Shown here in pieces: positions 11,792 through 23,880 of a stretch of 64,000 bases of DNA (positions within the stretch are counted from its first letter, which is position 1; each line of letters opens with the position of its first letter). The DNA lies in the NCBI GenBank assembly GCA_963662155.1, contig OY759262.1, forward strand, positions 59,939,510 to 60,003,509. The letters run 5' to 3'. The notes beneath the pieces were generated by a model, which saw only the letters and a program-made list of their open reading frames with translations, had not been told where the DNA came from and ran no database searches. A program made the translations under genes and the position numbers. Source of the DNA: Lamellibrachia columna (Eukaryota; Annelida; Polychaeta; Sabellida; Siboglinidae).

Positions 11792-13945
11792 GATTGTGAA
11801 TGTTTCACCCCGATGCAGCGGCTGTGTAACCATCGCCAAAGATTGTGAATGTTACGCCCCGGGTGTAGCGGTTGTGTAGCCATCGCCATAGATTGTGAAT
11901 GTTACGCCCTGGATGTAGCGGTTGTGTAACCATCGCCACATATTGTGAATGTTACGTCCCAGATGCAGCGGTTGTGTAACCATCGCCACAGATTGTGAAT
12001 GTTACGCCCCGGACGCAGCGGTTGTGTAACCGTCGCCACAGGTTGTGAATGTTACGCCCCGGATGCAGCGGTTGTGTAACGATCGCCACATATTCTGAAT
12101 GTTACGCCCCGGACGCAGCGGTTGTGTAACGATCGCCACAGATTCTGAATGTTACGCCCCGGACGCAGCGGTTGTGTAACGATCGCCACAGATTCTGAAT
12201 GTTACGCCCCGGATGCAGCGGTTGTGTAACCATCGCCACAGATTGTGAATGTTACGCCCCGGATGCAGCTGTTGTGTAACGATCGCCACAGATTCTGAAT
12301 GTTACGCCCCGGACGCAGCGGTTGTGTAACCATCGCCACAGATTCTGAATGTTACGCCCCGGATGCAGCAGTTGTGTAACCATCGCCACAGATTGTGAAT
12401 GTTACGCCCCGGACGCAGCGGTTGTGTAACGATCGTCACAGATTCTGAATGTTACGCCCCGGATGCAGCGGTTGTGTATCCATCGCCACAGATTGTGAAT
12501 GTTACGCCCCGGACGCAGCGGTTGTGTAACGATCGCCACAGATTGTGAATGTTACGCCCCGGATGCAGCGGTTGTGTAACCATCGCAACAGATTGTGAAT
12601 GTTACGCCCCGGATGCAGCAATTGTGTAACCATCGCCACAGATTGTGAATGTTACGTCCCAGATGCAGCGGTTATGTAACGATCGCCACAGATTGTGAAT
12701 GTTACGCCCCGGATGCAGCAGTTGTGTAACCATCGCCACAGATTGTGAATGTTACGCCCCGGATGCAGCGGTTGTGTAACGATCGCCACATATTCTGAAT
12801 GTTACGCCCCGGACGCAGCGGTTGTGTAACCATCGCCACAGATTCTGAATGTTATGCCCCGGACGCAGCGGTTGTGTAACCATCGCCACAGATTCTGAAT
12901 GTTACGCCCCGGACGCAGCGGTTGTGTAACGATCGCCACAGATTCTGAATGTTACGCCCCGGACGCAGCGGTTGTGTAGCCATCGCCACAGATTCTGAAT
13001 GTTACGCCCCGGATGCAGCAGTTGTGTAACCATCGCCACAGATTGTGAATGTTACGCCCCGGACGCAGCGGTTGTGTAACCGTCGCCACAGGTTGTGAAT
13101 GTTACGCCCCGGACGCAGCGGTTGTGTAACCATCGCCACAGATTCTGAATGTTACGCCCCGGATGCAGCAGTTGTGTAACCATCGCCACAGATTGTGAAT
13201 GTTACGCCCCGGACGCAGCGGTTGTGTAACCATCGCCACAGATTCTGAATGTTACGCCCCGGATGCAGCAGTTGTGTAACCATCGCCACATATTGTGAAT
13301 GTTACGCCCCGGACGCAGCGGTTGTGTAACCGTCGCCACAGGTTGTGAATGTTACGCCCCGGATGCAGCGGTTGTGTAACCATCGCCACAGATTCTGAAT
13401 GTTACGCCCCGGATGCAGCGGTTGTGTAACCCTCGCCACATATTCTGAATGTTACGCCCCGGACGCAGCGGTTGTGTAACCATCGCCACAGATTCTGAAT
13501 GTTACGCCCCGGATGCAGCGGTTGTGTAACCATTGCCACAGATTCTGAATGTTACGCCCCGGATGCAGCGGTTGTGTAACCGTCGCCACAGGTTATGAAT
13601 GTTACGCCCCGGATGCAGCGGTTGTGTAACCATCGCCACAGATTCTGAATGTTACGCCCCGGATGCAGCGGTTGTGTAACCATCGCCACAGATTCTGAAT
13701 GTTACGCCCCGGATGCAGCGGTTGTGTAACCATCGCCACAGATTCTGAATGTTACGCCCCGGATGCAGCGGTTGTGTAACGATCGCCACAGATTCTGAAT
13801 GTTACGCCCCGAATGCAGCAGTTGTGTAACGACCGCCATAGATTGTGAATCTTACGCCCCGGATGCAGCAGTTGTGTAACGGTCGCCACAGGTTGTGAAT
13901 GTTACGCCCCGGATGCAGCGGTTGTGTAACCGTCGCCACAGATTC
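11792..13945. repeat. 50-bp satellite/minisatellite, 43 tandem units
   Basis: The first unit (11792-11840) is 49 bp. From 11841 to 13940 there are 42 consecutive units of exactly 50 bp, followed by five bases of a new unit. The consensus begins GATTCTGAATGTTACGCCCC, passes GGATGCAGCGGTTGTGTAAC and ends CATCGCCACA. Variation is confined to a handful of substitution sites (GATT[C/G]TG, GGA[T/C]GCAGC[G/A], AAC[C/G]ATCG), reshuffled between units as expected from gene-conversion-like exchange. There is no net indel over 2.1 kb. CpG content is higher than in the surroundings. It has no open frame of note. Confidence 0.98.
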
Positions 13946-14771
13946 AAACTAACCGTGATCATACATTTCATCATTACGTAAGAAACCATGACGCAATGCG
14001 TCTTATTGACATTGCCTTGATTGGGTTATCATCGCTGTTCTTCCCGATAATGACGTTCGATGACGCAGACGAGACGAGAATACATCGTCGCTGGACCGCG
14101 GCCCGGGACTTGCGGAAACCCATCGGGAAAGAATAATGCGGCTACACGTCAAACAGAAAGGTCATGTTTTAGGTTAGGGTAGATGTTAATGATTGTGGAA
14201 GCCCAAAATATCATGATTAACGTGTTGTTGTTTACCACTACGTTAGCCGTTTTCCATGACGTCGTAGAGTTGCTCTGGAGTTTGATTCGCTCATTTAGGT
14301 ACCGCAGCGGCCTTGATGGCCAATGTGTCAACGCCAAATGTTTGGTGCGCCTTCGCGTTGTCTACACGCACACGCGTTAATGTAAGGCGAGTACATGGTA
14401 GGCGGCGCGGCATCATATCGCACCATCAAACTCGACTGACGTAGAACGCCGAAGAATGGGAGAAGTCATAGTCCGCTTCTCCTGCAGAAGACGCTTATCG
14501 CATTCCAGCGACATGTTCAATTCAACCGCGCAGCCACAGCAGTGGCACAACGAGGGTTCGGTTGTTTCACACCTGTGCTAGGAAAGCAAACGTGATTCCC
14601 AGTAAAATGTATGTGGCGCCGTAAACGTTCTGAACAAATACGACAGGAAGGTCTAAAATAACAATTCATGTGGGTGTGCGTGTGTGCGTGCGTGTGCGTG
14701 TGTGTGTCGAAGCTTTCCATGACTGCCCACGACTCTGCTGCACACAACAGTTCAGTCCAATATATTACTAC
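13946..14771. other. Unassigned region
   Basis: No gene recognised. It contains a short GTGTGCGTGCGTGTGCGTG tract near 14670-14706. Confidence 0.4.
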
Positions 14772-15304
14772 TATGTTCCTTAACTGCCTACCGATTCGAC
14801 GTGTCTTAACTGTCTACCAATTCTATGTGTTTTAACTGTCTACCAATTCTACGTGTTTTAACTGTCTACCAATTCTATGTGTTTTAACTGTCTACCAATT
14901 CTATGTATTTTAACTGTCTACCAATTCTACGTGTTTTAACTGTCTACCAATTCTACGTGCTTTAACTGTCTACCAATTCTATGTGTTTTAACTGTCTACC
15001 AATTCTACGTGCTTTAACTGTCTACCAATTCTATGTGTTTTAACTGTCTACCAATTCTATGTGTTTTAACTGTCTACCAATTCTACGTGTTTGAACTATC
15101 TACCAATTCTACGTGTTTGAACTGTCTACCAATTCTACGTGTTTTAACTGTCTACCAATTCTACGTGTTTGAACTGTCTACCAATTCTATGTGTTTTAAC
15201 TGTCTACCAATTCTATGTGCTTTAACTGTCTACCAATTCTATGTGTTTGAACTGTCTACCAATTCTACGTGTTTGAACTGTCTACCAATTCTACGTGTTT
15301 GAAC
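14772..15304. repeat. 26-bp minisatellite, ~20 units
   Basis: Unit TTTTAACTGTCTACCAATTC plus TATGTG or TACGTG (26 bp). Three units make a 78-bp, 26-codon period, so an 89-aa open frame exists over the array; it is a repeat product, not a gene. Confidence 0.97.
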
Positions 15305-16654
15305 TAAAATGTCTCACTTGTTCCAGTTGTAGTTCCTCTAACTCGATGTTTGTTTTCTTTCCATTTACCTTCGCTATTTTCATCAACTTTTTATTTGTAT
15401 ATTTGGTCTTCTTTCAAACGTATTTGTTCAACTCATAATTCTGTACAACCTAAGGTCAACTTGTTTCTTCAGATTTAATTTCGGAACATCTGAAAGAGGT
15501 TATTAGTTGATATATTGGTCTTAATTTAATTTCCATGTTGTTCCAACTTTGTTATATTAAACAGCGTGATCTAGACCCGGCATGAGTATCCGTGTGCCTG
15601 ATATCTGCTTCTACAATTAGGACATCATGGTTTCCAGGGCGTGTACAAATTCTCCCAAGTCCTAAGAAGGTGATTAGGCGTAACTGTAACCAGTGTCCCA
15701 ATAGAGCCCGGACGATCAGCTGCACTACACGCAACGCAATTCAAGCTGAGGTAATGACTGACATGGAACCCAATTAGAGTGCGGCCATTAGTCAAACGAC
15801 TGGAGGTGACGGGTAATCCATGCGGGCGAAGGCGCTAGTATCCTGCCGACAACAAAGCTCACCCGCTGCACAAATACGTTGTGAGACGACGAAGTCCGTT
15901 TGTCTCCAAGCCCGAGAAGTGTCATTGCTATTGCACGCTGAACTAATCGCATTTTCTAACCCAAGAGAAATCCACGAATCGGCCTAGCAGATAGGGATAT
16001 ATGTGGTTGGGTGCGTGATTGCTCTTTTGCAGATGGTAATCTGATGACATCCGTATCGTCCCCGCGCAATTGCCGACCGTGGATTAAGATAGTTGCTGCA
16101 GTTCAATTATGATACTGCACACAATTAGTCTGGCGGCTGTCGACGTGGTAAGACTGGCGAGTTTATGGTCGTCTGCGAACAAGGGTGGGAGACGCACTTC
16201 GTCCATTGTTAGGATCGGCCTCCAATAGCCACAATCAGCTCTTGTCTTTAGCCACATCCAGACAAAACTTCCGTTAAACACGACAAAGACCGACCTTCAC
16301 CGGGCAGAGCTGCCGTTAGTCAGCATGACTTCTCTCATCCATGGATACAGAGAGAGTGCGTCGGACAGAGCCACGGACAACATAGCGTTCCACTAGATGA
16401 AGGGAGGAAAAGGTTTCTGGTATATTGGCCTTCCAGATGAAGTATCTAGAGCGTACAAGTCCGTTATTCGTGTGCCCATACGTGCCCTAACGTGGCTGAG
16501 AGAATATTCCAAACCTGCACCGCCGACACTTCAACTGCGGTTCGTGTTGGGTGAGAAAGGACCCGTCACTGATCATAAACCACTTCTGCGATTGATCCAC
16601 CACTAATCCGTCCGTAAAGAGTCCACAGAACACTGTGAATTACGTGTTGTATAC
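15305..16654. other. Unassigned region
   Basis: No gene, transposon terminus or array recognised. Open frames are short and unremarkable on both strands. Confidence 0.4.
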
Positions 16655-17226
16655 GTTTCCTTGTCGCAGAATAGTCTGTAGATGCATGGTCATATGCGGA
16701 AAAAGATCTAAGATGTCTTTGACCAAGAATGACATCTTGATGCTCACCGTCTGTCCATGCTCATCACATACGTCTTTTGTCTTGTAATCTGCATCGGAAA
16801 AGTGGTCACTCGCAGAGCCTGCGGCTGGCGGACACGGCAATTTCCGCATTTGCAACCACCTTTTCCGCTGCAAATTCTTCCTCGAAAGTCGATCAAAAGT
16901 TTTTTCCTTGCATTTGTAGTACTAGTTGATATATCCAGGAGCCATCCAGTGCACACCAGTTTTCTTTTTATTCGATTTTCCATGCGTTTCGGCCGTTTTT
17001 CCGAGAGGTTTTTACTGTGTGAAAATGTGGCTCGTACTCAAACAACTCTGCCGCTGAGCCCCCCGCAGAGCAATATGGCGCCGCCCAGCGAAGATAATGG
17101 CAAAGTTTAAAAGGATATTACAAAATTACCGTGGCGTTGCGCCCATCATATAAAGGTGATATATACTGTAAATGGTATGTTATTATGTTTGGGCTATGGT
17201 TGTTCGAGTGCTTCACCCCCCCTTTA
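16655..17226. repeat. Dispersed ~575-bp repeat R1, copy 1
   Basis: Nearly identical to 31591-32168, in the same orientation. Homology starts at CCTTGTCGCAGAATAG and stops abruptly after CACCCCCCCTTTAA, so both edges are sharp. The minus strand holds a short open frame containing CKCGNC and a second frame rich in charged residues. A tRNA A-box-like stretch (GCTCAGCGG.AGAGT, minus strand) lies near 17050-17065, but no convincing B box follows. It could be a SINE-like or non-autonomous element, or an exon-bearing duplicate. Confidence 0.85.
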
Positions 17227-18289
17227 ATAATGGCACAAGTATGTTGGATGAATATTTTATATGCTCTGAATATACACCATCAGACCCACGTGCTTTAGTA
17301 ACTTCAAGCTTTTTAATCGCATGTGTTACTTCCTCTGCTGAGACTTCAAGGTCCTTATATGAATTAAGTATCACATTTATATTCACATATGTAGAGATGA
17401 ATGATAGATTAACATTTTGGGCAACTTTTACAGAAATGACATTACTCTTTTTGGGTAAAATTTGGCTTTTTAATATATTTTTTTATTTTGCTGCTGTTTA
17501 CTATGTTGGATATTTAAAAAGTGCGCGTGGGACCCCCCAACTTGTTTTACCTTGTTATGGAGATAAATTATAAGGAAACATTTTGGCCAAGTTTTACTGG
17601 AGTGGTGTTTAGTCCTTATGGGTCAAATATTGAATATTTAAAAAAAGTAGCTAAATATGGTTTTAACTCAACTCAATGAAATAATAAATTTGACCATTTT
17701 TGTTATGAAAGTTTGACATGTTATGCTTTATATAATATGAACATATCAAATTGCAATATTCCTGCAAGTTTTATATTTTAATAGTAAATAAATCTCGTGT
17801 TATGATTGATTGTGATCAGAGTACAGTATTTTACTAATTTTGTAGGTGACATAGCTGTTACTATGTCAGATATATCAAAAGTTTTTGGGCTTTTGTGGTC
17901 TATGGATTTCAAACAACCTTTAAAAATTAAAGTTTAATTACTTATATTTCTGGGTAATCAGCCACCTTAATGCATTCATCTTCATTCTGTTGCCAAGTAT
18001 CGTGGAAGTGTACAGATATAGTTAAAGGGGAACTGAAGCAATTTTGTGTTATGCCGTATATTTAAATATATATTATCTAACTATGCATTAATGGTGACAG
18101 ATACCTGCTAATTTATGAGATAAACTGAAAAACTGATTTTGTTCGAGACAAAAATCTACAAAATGCATCACTGCGTATCGTCATCTTGTTGTCGAAACGA
18201 GTGGTTTGAGTCGCGTATATCTAATCAATGTAAATTTTAGATTTTTTGCGATTTATTTCGTAAATAGGCATTCTGGAGCAAAAAAAAAG
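17227..18289. other. AT-rich unassigned region
   Basis: A 133-aa frame at 17172-17573 overlaps the R1 edge; it is AT-biased, lacks motifs and has no homologue that I recognise. Confidence 0.4.
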
Positions 18290-19170
18290 ATATGGGTCTC
18301 TGTTATATATACAAGTGTTGGTAATCGTTTACTTAACTGGCCTAAATTATTAGGACTTTATGCCGTCGGTTTTTCCAGCATTTTTGTACCTGAATGCGTT
18401 CCTTACATTATTCCGCATATGTTCCACTAAAAAAATGTCATATATTCTTTAAAAATATTGTGTTTTAGGCCACTTTTAATCAGTTTTACACATCAAAACA
18501 GCGGAACCAATTGCATGATAAACATGGCGCGTGTGCGATTTGCGCATTAGTCACGCCTCGGTGCCATCAGAACCGCGAAGGCGATCTTTGTGTGTATCGC
18601 GCGTACAATTATGCATCGTAAAAAATTAAGATAAAAAAAAGTAAGAAAAAGAGAAAGTAAGCTCAAAAAAATTTTCAAACGAAAGAATTCTACAAAAATT
18701 CAAAAATTCTCCCCAGTTTTTATATTAAACGCAACATTTGTAGAGCACATACAGTCACTTGTAACGTAATATTTCATTTTTTATTTAATTAAATATTTGA
18801 TGTTGCAAATATTGTTTTTTTTTTTTAAATTATTTGGTTGATATTAGATGTTATGCGCATGCGCAACTACAAGGGGACATCTCATTGCCTTTCATTGTTA
18901 ATATAATAAAATTTAATTTAATTCATATTATCTGTCGTTTGGTGAACAAAGACTATTGTTTTTGTAATTAAAAATTATACTGTTGATATTGCATGTCATG
19001 CGCATGTGCAACTTTAAAGGGACAACTCATTGCATGTCATTGTTAACATAACTAAATTGAAAAGAATGCACAGGTTAATTATCTGTCGTTTAGTGAACAA
19101 AGGTTATTGTTTTTGTAATAAAAAAAATATACTGATGATATTGCATGTCATGCGCATGCGCAACTTTAAA
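18290..19170 (+). repeat. Left arm of a long inverted repeat (foldback-like)
   Basis: This segment matches the reverse complement of 20610-21570 along most of its length. It includes the end of an open frame reading GNRLLNWPKLL and PECVPYIIPHMF before a stop, an untranslated-looking AT-rich stretch, and three tandem subunits of about 145-152 bp. The subunits are marked by ATGCGCATG[C/T]GCAAC at 18853, 18998 and 19150. The protein tail is not recognised. The arrangement is either a foldback element or two copies of one repeat inserted tail to tail. Confidence 0.85.
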
Positions 19171-19689
19171 GAGGGAGTGAAGGAGTACTTTAATTTAATT
19201 AAGTCAATTTATATAAATTTACAATTTAATATAATCTCTTTACATCAACATGTTCATTTAAATAATTTACAAATAATAATTAAATTATATGCATATTCAT
19301 ATTTTTGGGGTACACCAAATACATATTTAGTTTTTTCAATAATTCTAAACTGGTGAGTAACCAAACCACATATGTATTGCTTTTCACGTATATGCTGTGT
19401 CTATTTGCAGTTGTAGTATCACCGATTTGTCTGTATACACATTTCTTGATCGAATGACTGATAACACATTCACAGCTCACATCCAGCGGATACGTAATCC
19501 TGTGCATTCAATGTGTATTCGATGGTTATGCGCTCGTCACGGCAGTTCGTGCAAATGCTACACAATTTCTTTTGTGCAAATGCCTCGGACCGAGGCCCTT
19601 GGTGCGTGGAAGAAAGCCACACGATGTAAATACTTACTAAATAGTGTTATTATTTAGGCTTGGACAAGGATTTCCTACAACAATTTACC
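19171..19689. other. Unassigned spacer inside the inverted repeat
   Basis: AT-rich, with no recognised gene; it separates the left arm from the CR1 fragment at 19690. Confidence 0.4.
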
Positions 19690-20071
19690 TTATTCCTTTC
19701 ATCCTGTCTCCCTATGTCTCGTCTCCTTCCGTCCCGTCTCCCTACGACCTGTCACCTTACCTCCTCTCAACCTCCTCCCAGGCTGAGGTGAGCTCACCCT
19801 AGCATCTCTCTCGTCGTCTTCCCCCACTTTATCCACTGTCCCCTTACCAGAACCACTGGCACAAACCACCTGCTCCCTTCCCACCACTGCCACAACGAGC
19901 AGCCTCAGCTGTTCTAACTCCAATTCAAGTTCCTTCATCCTCCTACATCCCCTACACTCAAAACTAAAACTATCCGTCTGAACCTCAGCCAAGGACTTCT
20001 CACACCCGGACTTGATGAAGTCCACCCAGTTGCTACAACTACTACATATTAAATGCCTAGTGGCCTTTAGT
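19690..20071 (-). mobile_element. CR1-like LINE fragment B (5' part of ORF1)
   Basis: The minus strand encodes HLICSSCSNWVDFIKSGCEK, then FECRGC, a short leucine-rich coiled coil (KELELELEQLRLLV) and a Gly/Thr/Lys-rich repeat. This is the same ORF1 N-terminus as in copy C at 53.4-53.7 kb. CxxC at each end of the motif fits the PHD-like zinc finger known from CR1 ORF1 proteins. Only the first ~110 residues remain, and homology to copy C stops near 20071. Confidence 0.9.
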
Positions 20072-20609
20072 TCTTTACATATAACTGGCCATTGATGGTA
20101 ATGATAACGAAACTGACAATGATGGCTTGTAATGATAATGAAAAGTTATGTAGTCCCGTATTGATAATAATACATTTCTGTTTTTACGTAATTATTGTGG
20201 CAAGGATACTGAATACTCTATGACGACTCCATCCCTTTACGAAAGCTAAATAACTGTAAACTTTTGTGTTTTATTTATTACACGTCAAAATCACACTAGC
20301 AGTTACAATAGTGTAGCACGTGGATTCATTAATTACTAATATGTTAATTAATGTTATATATTTTGTTGAATGTAAAAGCATCCAATGAAAGGATGCTTTT
20401 AATTCACATGTATAAGTAATTAATGTTATTTAATATGAACAATTACAATTATTTCTGAGCTATATCTTCTTCTTCCCATTAATCACTGGCAAGGCGGTAC
20501 TACATCACGATTTCACAGGATATTGCTGCAAAAACGGACAACACAGAATACCTCCCTCCCTCACTCTCCCCCTCCCTCCCTCCCTACCTCCCTCCCCCTC
20601 CCTCCCCAT
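20072..20609. other. Unassigned spacer with CTCC-rich tract
   Basis: AT-rich, ending in a (CCTCCCTC)n low-complexity tract at 20551-20605. A perfect short hairpin with GCATCC/GGATGC arms lies near 20377-20396. Nothing else seen. Confidence 0.5.
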
Positions 20610-21570
20610 CAGAAGGAAACCAGACATGCAATATCAGCATAATTTAAAAACAACCTTTGTTCACCAAACTACAGATCATTTAACCCTACATTCTTTTAAA
20701 TTTAATTATATTAACAATACCCCTCCCCATCAGAAGGAAACCAGACAAGGAATATCAGCATAATTTAACAAAAAAACCTTTGCTCACCAAACGACAGATA
20801 ATTTAATCCCTGCATTCTTTTAAATTGAATTATATTAACAATGACATGCAGTGAATTTTCCCTTTAAAGATGCACATGACATGCAATATCATCAGTATCA
20901 TTTTTAATTACAAAAACAATAATCTTTGTTCACCAAATGACAGATAATTTAACCCATGCATTCTTTTAAATTTAATTATATTAACAATGACATGCAATGA
21001 GATGTCCCTTGTAGTTGCGCATGCGTATAACATCTAATATCAACCACATAATTTTATACAAATAATATTTGCAACATCAAATATTTCATTAAATAAAATA
21101 CGAAATATTACGTTAGAAGTGACTGTATGTGCTCTACAAATGTTGCGTTTAATATGAAAACTGGAGAATGTTTTAATTTTTTTCTAGAATTTCTTCGTTT
21201 GAAACATTTTTGGAGCCTATTTTCTAAATGTTTTCTCTTCATTTTTTTACGTTGCGTAATTGTATGCCCAATACACACAAACATTGCCTTCGTGGTTCTG
21301 ATGGCACCGAGGCGTGACTAATGCGCAAATCACACATGCGCCATGTTTATTATGCAATCGGTTCCGCTGTTTTGAGGTGTAAAACTGATTAAAAGTGGCC
21401 TAAAACACAATATTTTTAAAGAATACATGAACTTTATTTACTGGAACATATGCGGAATGATGTAAGGAACGCATTCAGGTACAAAAATGCTGTAAAAACC
21501 GTCGGCATAAACCTCTAATAATTTAGGCCAGTTAAGTAAACGATTACCCAAGTGTTTACACACGTGAGCA
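20610..21570 (-). repeat. Right arm of the long inverted repeat
   Basis: Reverse complement of 18290-19170 with substitutions and small indels. The longer open frame on the minus strand (21438-21851, 137 aa) ends with GNRLLNWPKLL and PECVPYIIPHMFQ and extends further upstream than its left-arm partner. It has no domain I can name. The tandem subunits at 20610-21030 include ATATCAGCATAATTTAA-type variants, with four units against three on the left. Confidence 0.85.
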
Positions 21571-23380
21571 AAATAGCGTTTTTGTTCGTTCCAAATAAAA
21601 AAAGTTAAAGAAATTACAACAAAACACGCAAAAAATCGTGGAAAACGAACACACGAGACGCTAACCAACGAGAATATGCGATAACGTAATACCGGGCAAT
21701 TTTTTGTATTTGTTGACAAGATAGATGCATCGCTTGTGACAGTTTTACCAGATCTGCTACTAGCGATTAATGGTTTACTGAACTTCCGTAATAGTTGTCT
21801 ATCTTTGGAGAACTGGAAACCACAGACGAAGAGTCTATTTCGACAGGCCACACGGAAACAACGGTTGACAGTCGTAAAGTGTCACCGAGTGTGCGAGTCA
21901 CGCTCCAGACTCCAGAGTCCAGGTCGGGTTCGCCTTTGTTGACGTTGGATTTAGGAAAAATTACAACAGCGCTTTGACTGTCAACGATTCCTGACTAGGT
22001 AATGTGATGTGGTGAACCTGTGGAAATTGCGTCCCGATGTCTGCGCATGTTTACGTTGAGTCATCATGCTGCGCCGAGGAAGCTACCATGCCTAGGCCTA
22101 GGCTAGGCTATGGCTATGGCTATGCAGCACCGTGTGCCCGACCGCATTGGTGCTTGCATCACCGTACGAAGGCGAAGACGATGGTTTTGTAGTGATATGC
22201 ACACACAGAGCAGTGCTTGATGTTGGTCTTCTGTCATTGCATGATTTGCGTGCCAACTCATTGATTCGTGGGCAGGTCAGTAATTCAATTGTTATCGAAT
22301 CATTGCCATTTTAATAATCATATTTTTTCTGCATATTTCTTTTACCTAGCCCGAGGGCGAGGTCCGAACTACAATGGCAATGCAAGCAGGCTCTTTTCTC
22401 TTTATTTTGTATCTAATCTAATGAAGTGTACCGTGACAGTATTTTAATATTGTGTTTGATTTTGTGTTGAATAACATTGCTGACAATAATAACATGAGGG
22501 TTTATTTAATTCATTATGTGAATATATATATATTCTTAAATGTTACCGTAATCGTGATTGTAATAATGATTGTAATCATGACTACATTAGCAATTGTGAT
22601 TGCATTAATTACTGTAATCATGATTACATTAATATTCATACTTGTAATCACCCCTCTCTGTAGCACACCACAACACCTTGTTGTTTGGTGCAATGTAATA
22701 ATTTAAATAACAATAATTAACTACTGACAGTATGTAATGTTCACAGTTTTGCAACTATTATGGTAATTATGGAATTAGTGCTATCAACTAACCCTGACAA
22801 ATTATATTTCAGGCTCAGGAAAGGCAAGACAAGTAATCCCATCCTGCGATGTGGGAAGGATCTGTGATGTCTATTCTGAACCGAATTGAATTGATGGAAA
22901 GTTTAGCTATGGAGATTGACCTGACACAGGTGAGTGTACTAATAGTCTGTTATAGACAAATTGTGAGGCACCCACAGTATGCAGCAGGTCGAAAAACAAC
23001 ACGGAAAACTACACAAATTCCCACTAAAATATTAATAACTGAATGATGTGAATGTCTTCTTATCTATATCCCATTTCTGTCAACAAAAATGTTACCTGCA
23101 GCATCTTGCATGTCACTACACACAATTTCATTTATATTGAGACCAACATAAAATATATCAAACGTTTATTCACATAGTAAAACAATTACCAAAGAAATAA
23201 GGCTAACTAGAATGACTGAAACCAAGACTAAACATTGACCTAAACAGTGACTTCTACCACCGGAAAATACAACTTGGAACATGGATATCACAGTTACACA
23301 CATCATTATTATGCCACAACATATCAAATATACTGGTAGTTTAGCTTAGGAAATAATTAATCTTTATAAAGCCAAGGCAT
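21571..23380. other. Unassigned region with a weak exon candidate
   Basis: No recognised gene. At 22849-22929 a short frame (MWEGSVMSILNRIELMES and on) ends exactly at CAG|GTGAGT, a consensus 5' splice site; upstream is TTTCAG at 22807-22812. An in-frame TAA lies between that acceptor and the ATG, so it could only be a first coding exon. No homologue recognised. GGCCTAGGCTAGG-type palindromes occur near 22090, and GTAATCATGATTACA-like palindromes at 22555-22640. Confidence 0.3.
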
Positions 23381-23880
23381 TTTAACTGTTTCACCATCAT
23401 CATCTGTACCAATGGCAATAGACTACTTGTTTTGATTGGACAGTAAATGTACACCAATCATGTGTAACAATATTACTTGTTCTGACTGACAGTAAATGTA
23501 CACCAATCATGCATACCAATACACTACTTGTTCCTACCAACAGTAAATGTACACCAATGATCTCATTCTGGAATCTGCACCATTTCACTACTTCTTCTGA
23601 TAGTAAATGTATACCAATCATGTGTATCCAATATACTACTTGTTCTGACTGAATCTATTACTTGTTCCTACCGACAGCAAATGTAAACCAAGCGTCTCAT
23701 TCTCTACCAAATACACTACTTGTACTGACAATAAATGTACACCAATCATATGTATCAATACACTACTTGTTCTGACTGATAGTACTTGCACACCAACCAT
23801 CTGTTCCAATACACTACTGGCACTAAATATACACCAATACACTACTTATTCTGACTGATAGTACATGTACACCTAACATA
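23381..23880. repeat. Degenerate ~50-bp minisatellite
   Basis: Repeated TACTACTTGTTCTGACTG and AGTAAATGTACACCAATCAT blocks at irregular 45-70-bp spacing, about nine degenerate units. Confidence 0.8.

Noticed and set aside
11792..13945. CRISPR array, because of regular direct repeats
   Set aside because: Units are contiguous with no unique spacers, and the surroundings are clearly metazoan.
20551..20605. Telomere-like or centromere-like tract
   Set aside because: Simple CCTCCCTC low complexity, not TTAGGG or a known satellite.
21736..21977. Plus-strand frames of 60-68 aa near the foldback edge as a first exon of a gene
   Set aside because: No recognised domain, no clear donor, and they overlap an antisense frame that is conserved in the repeat.
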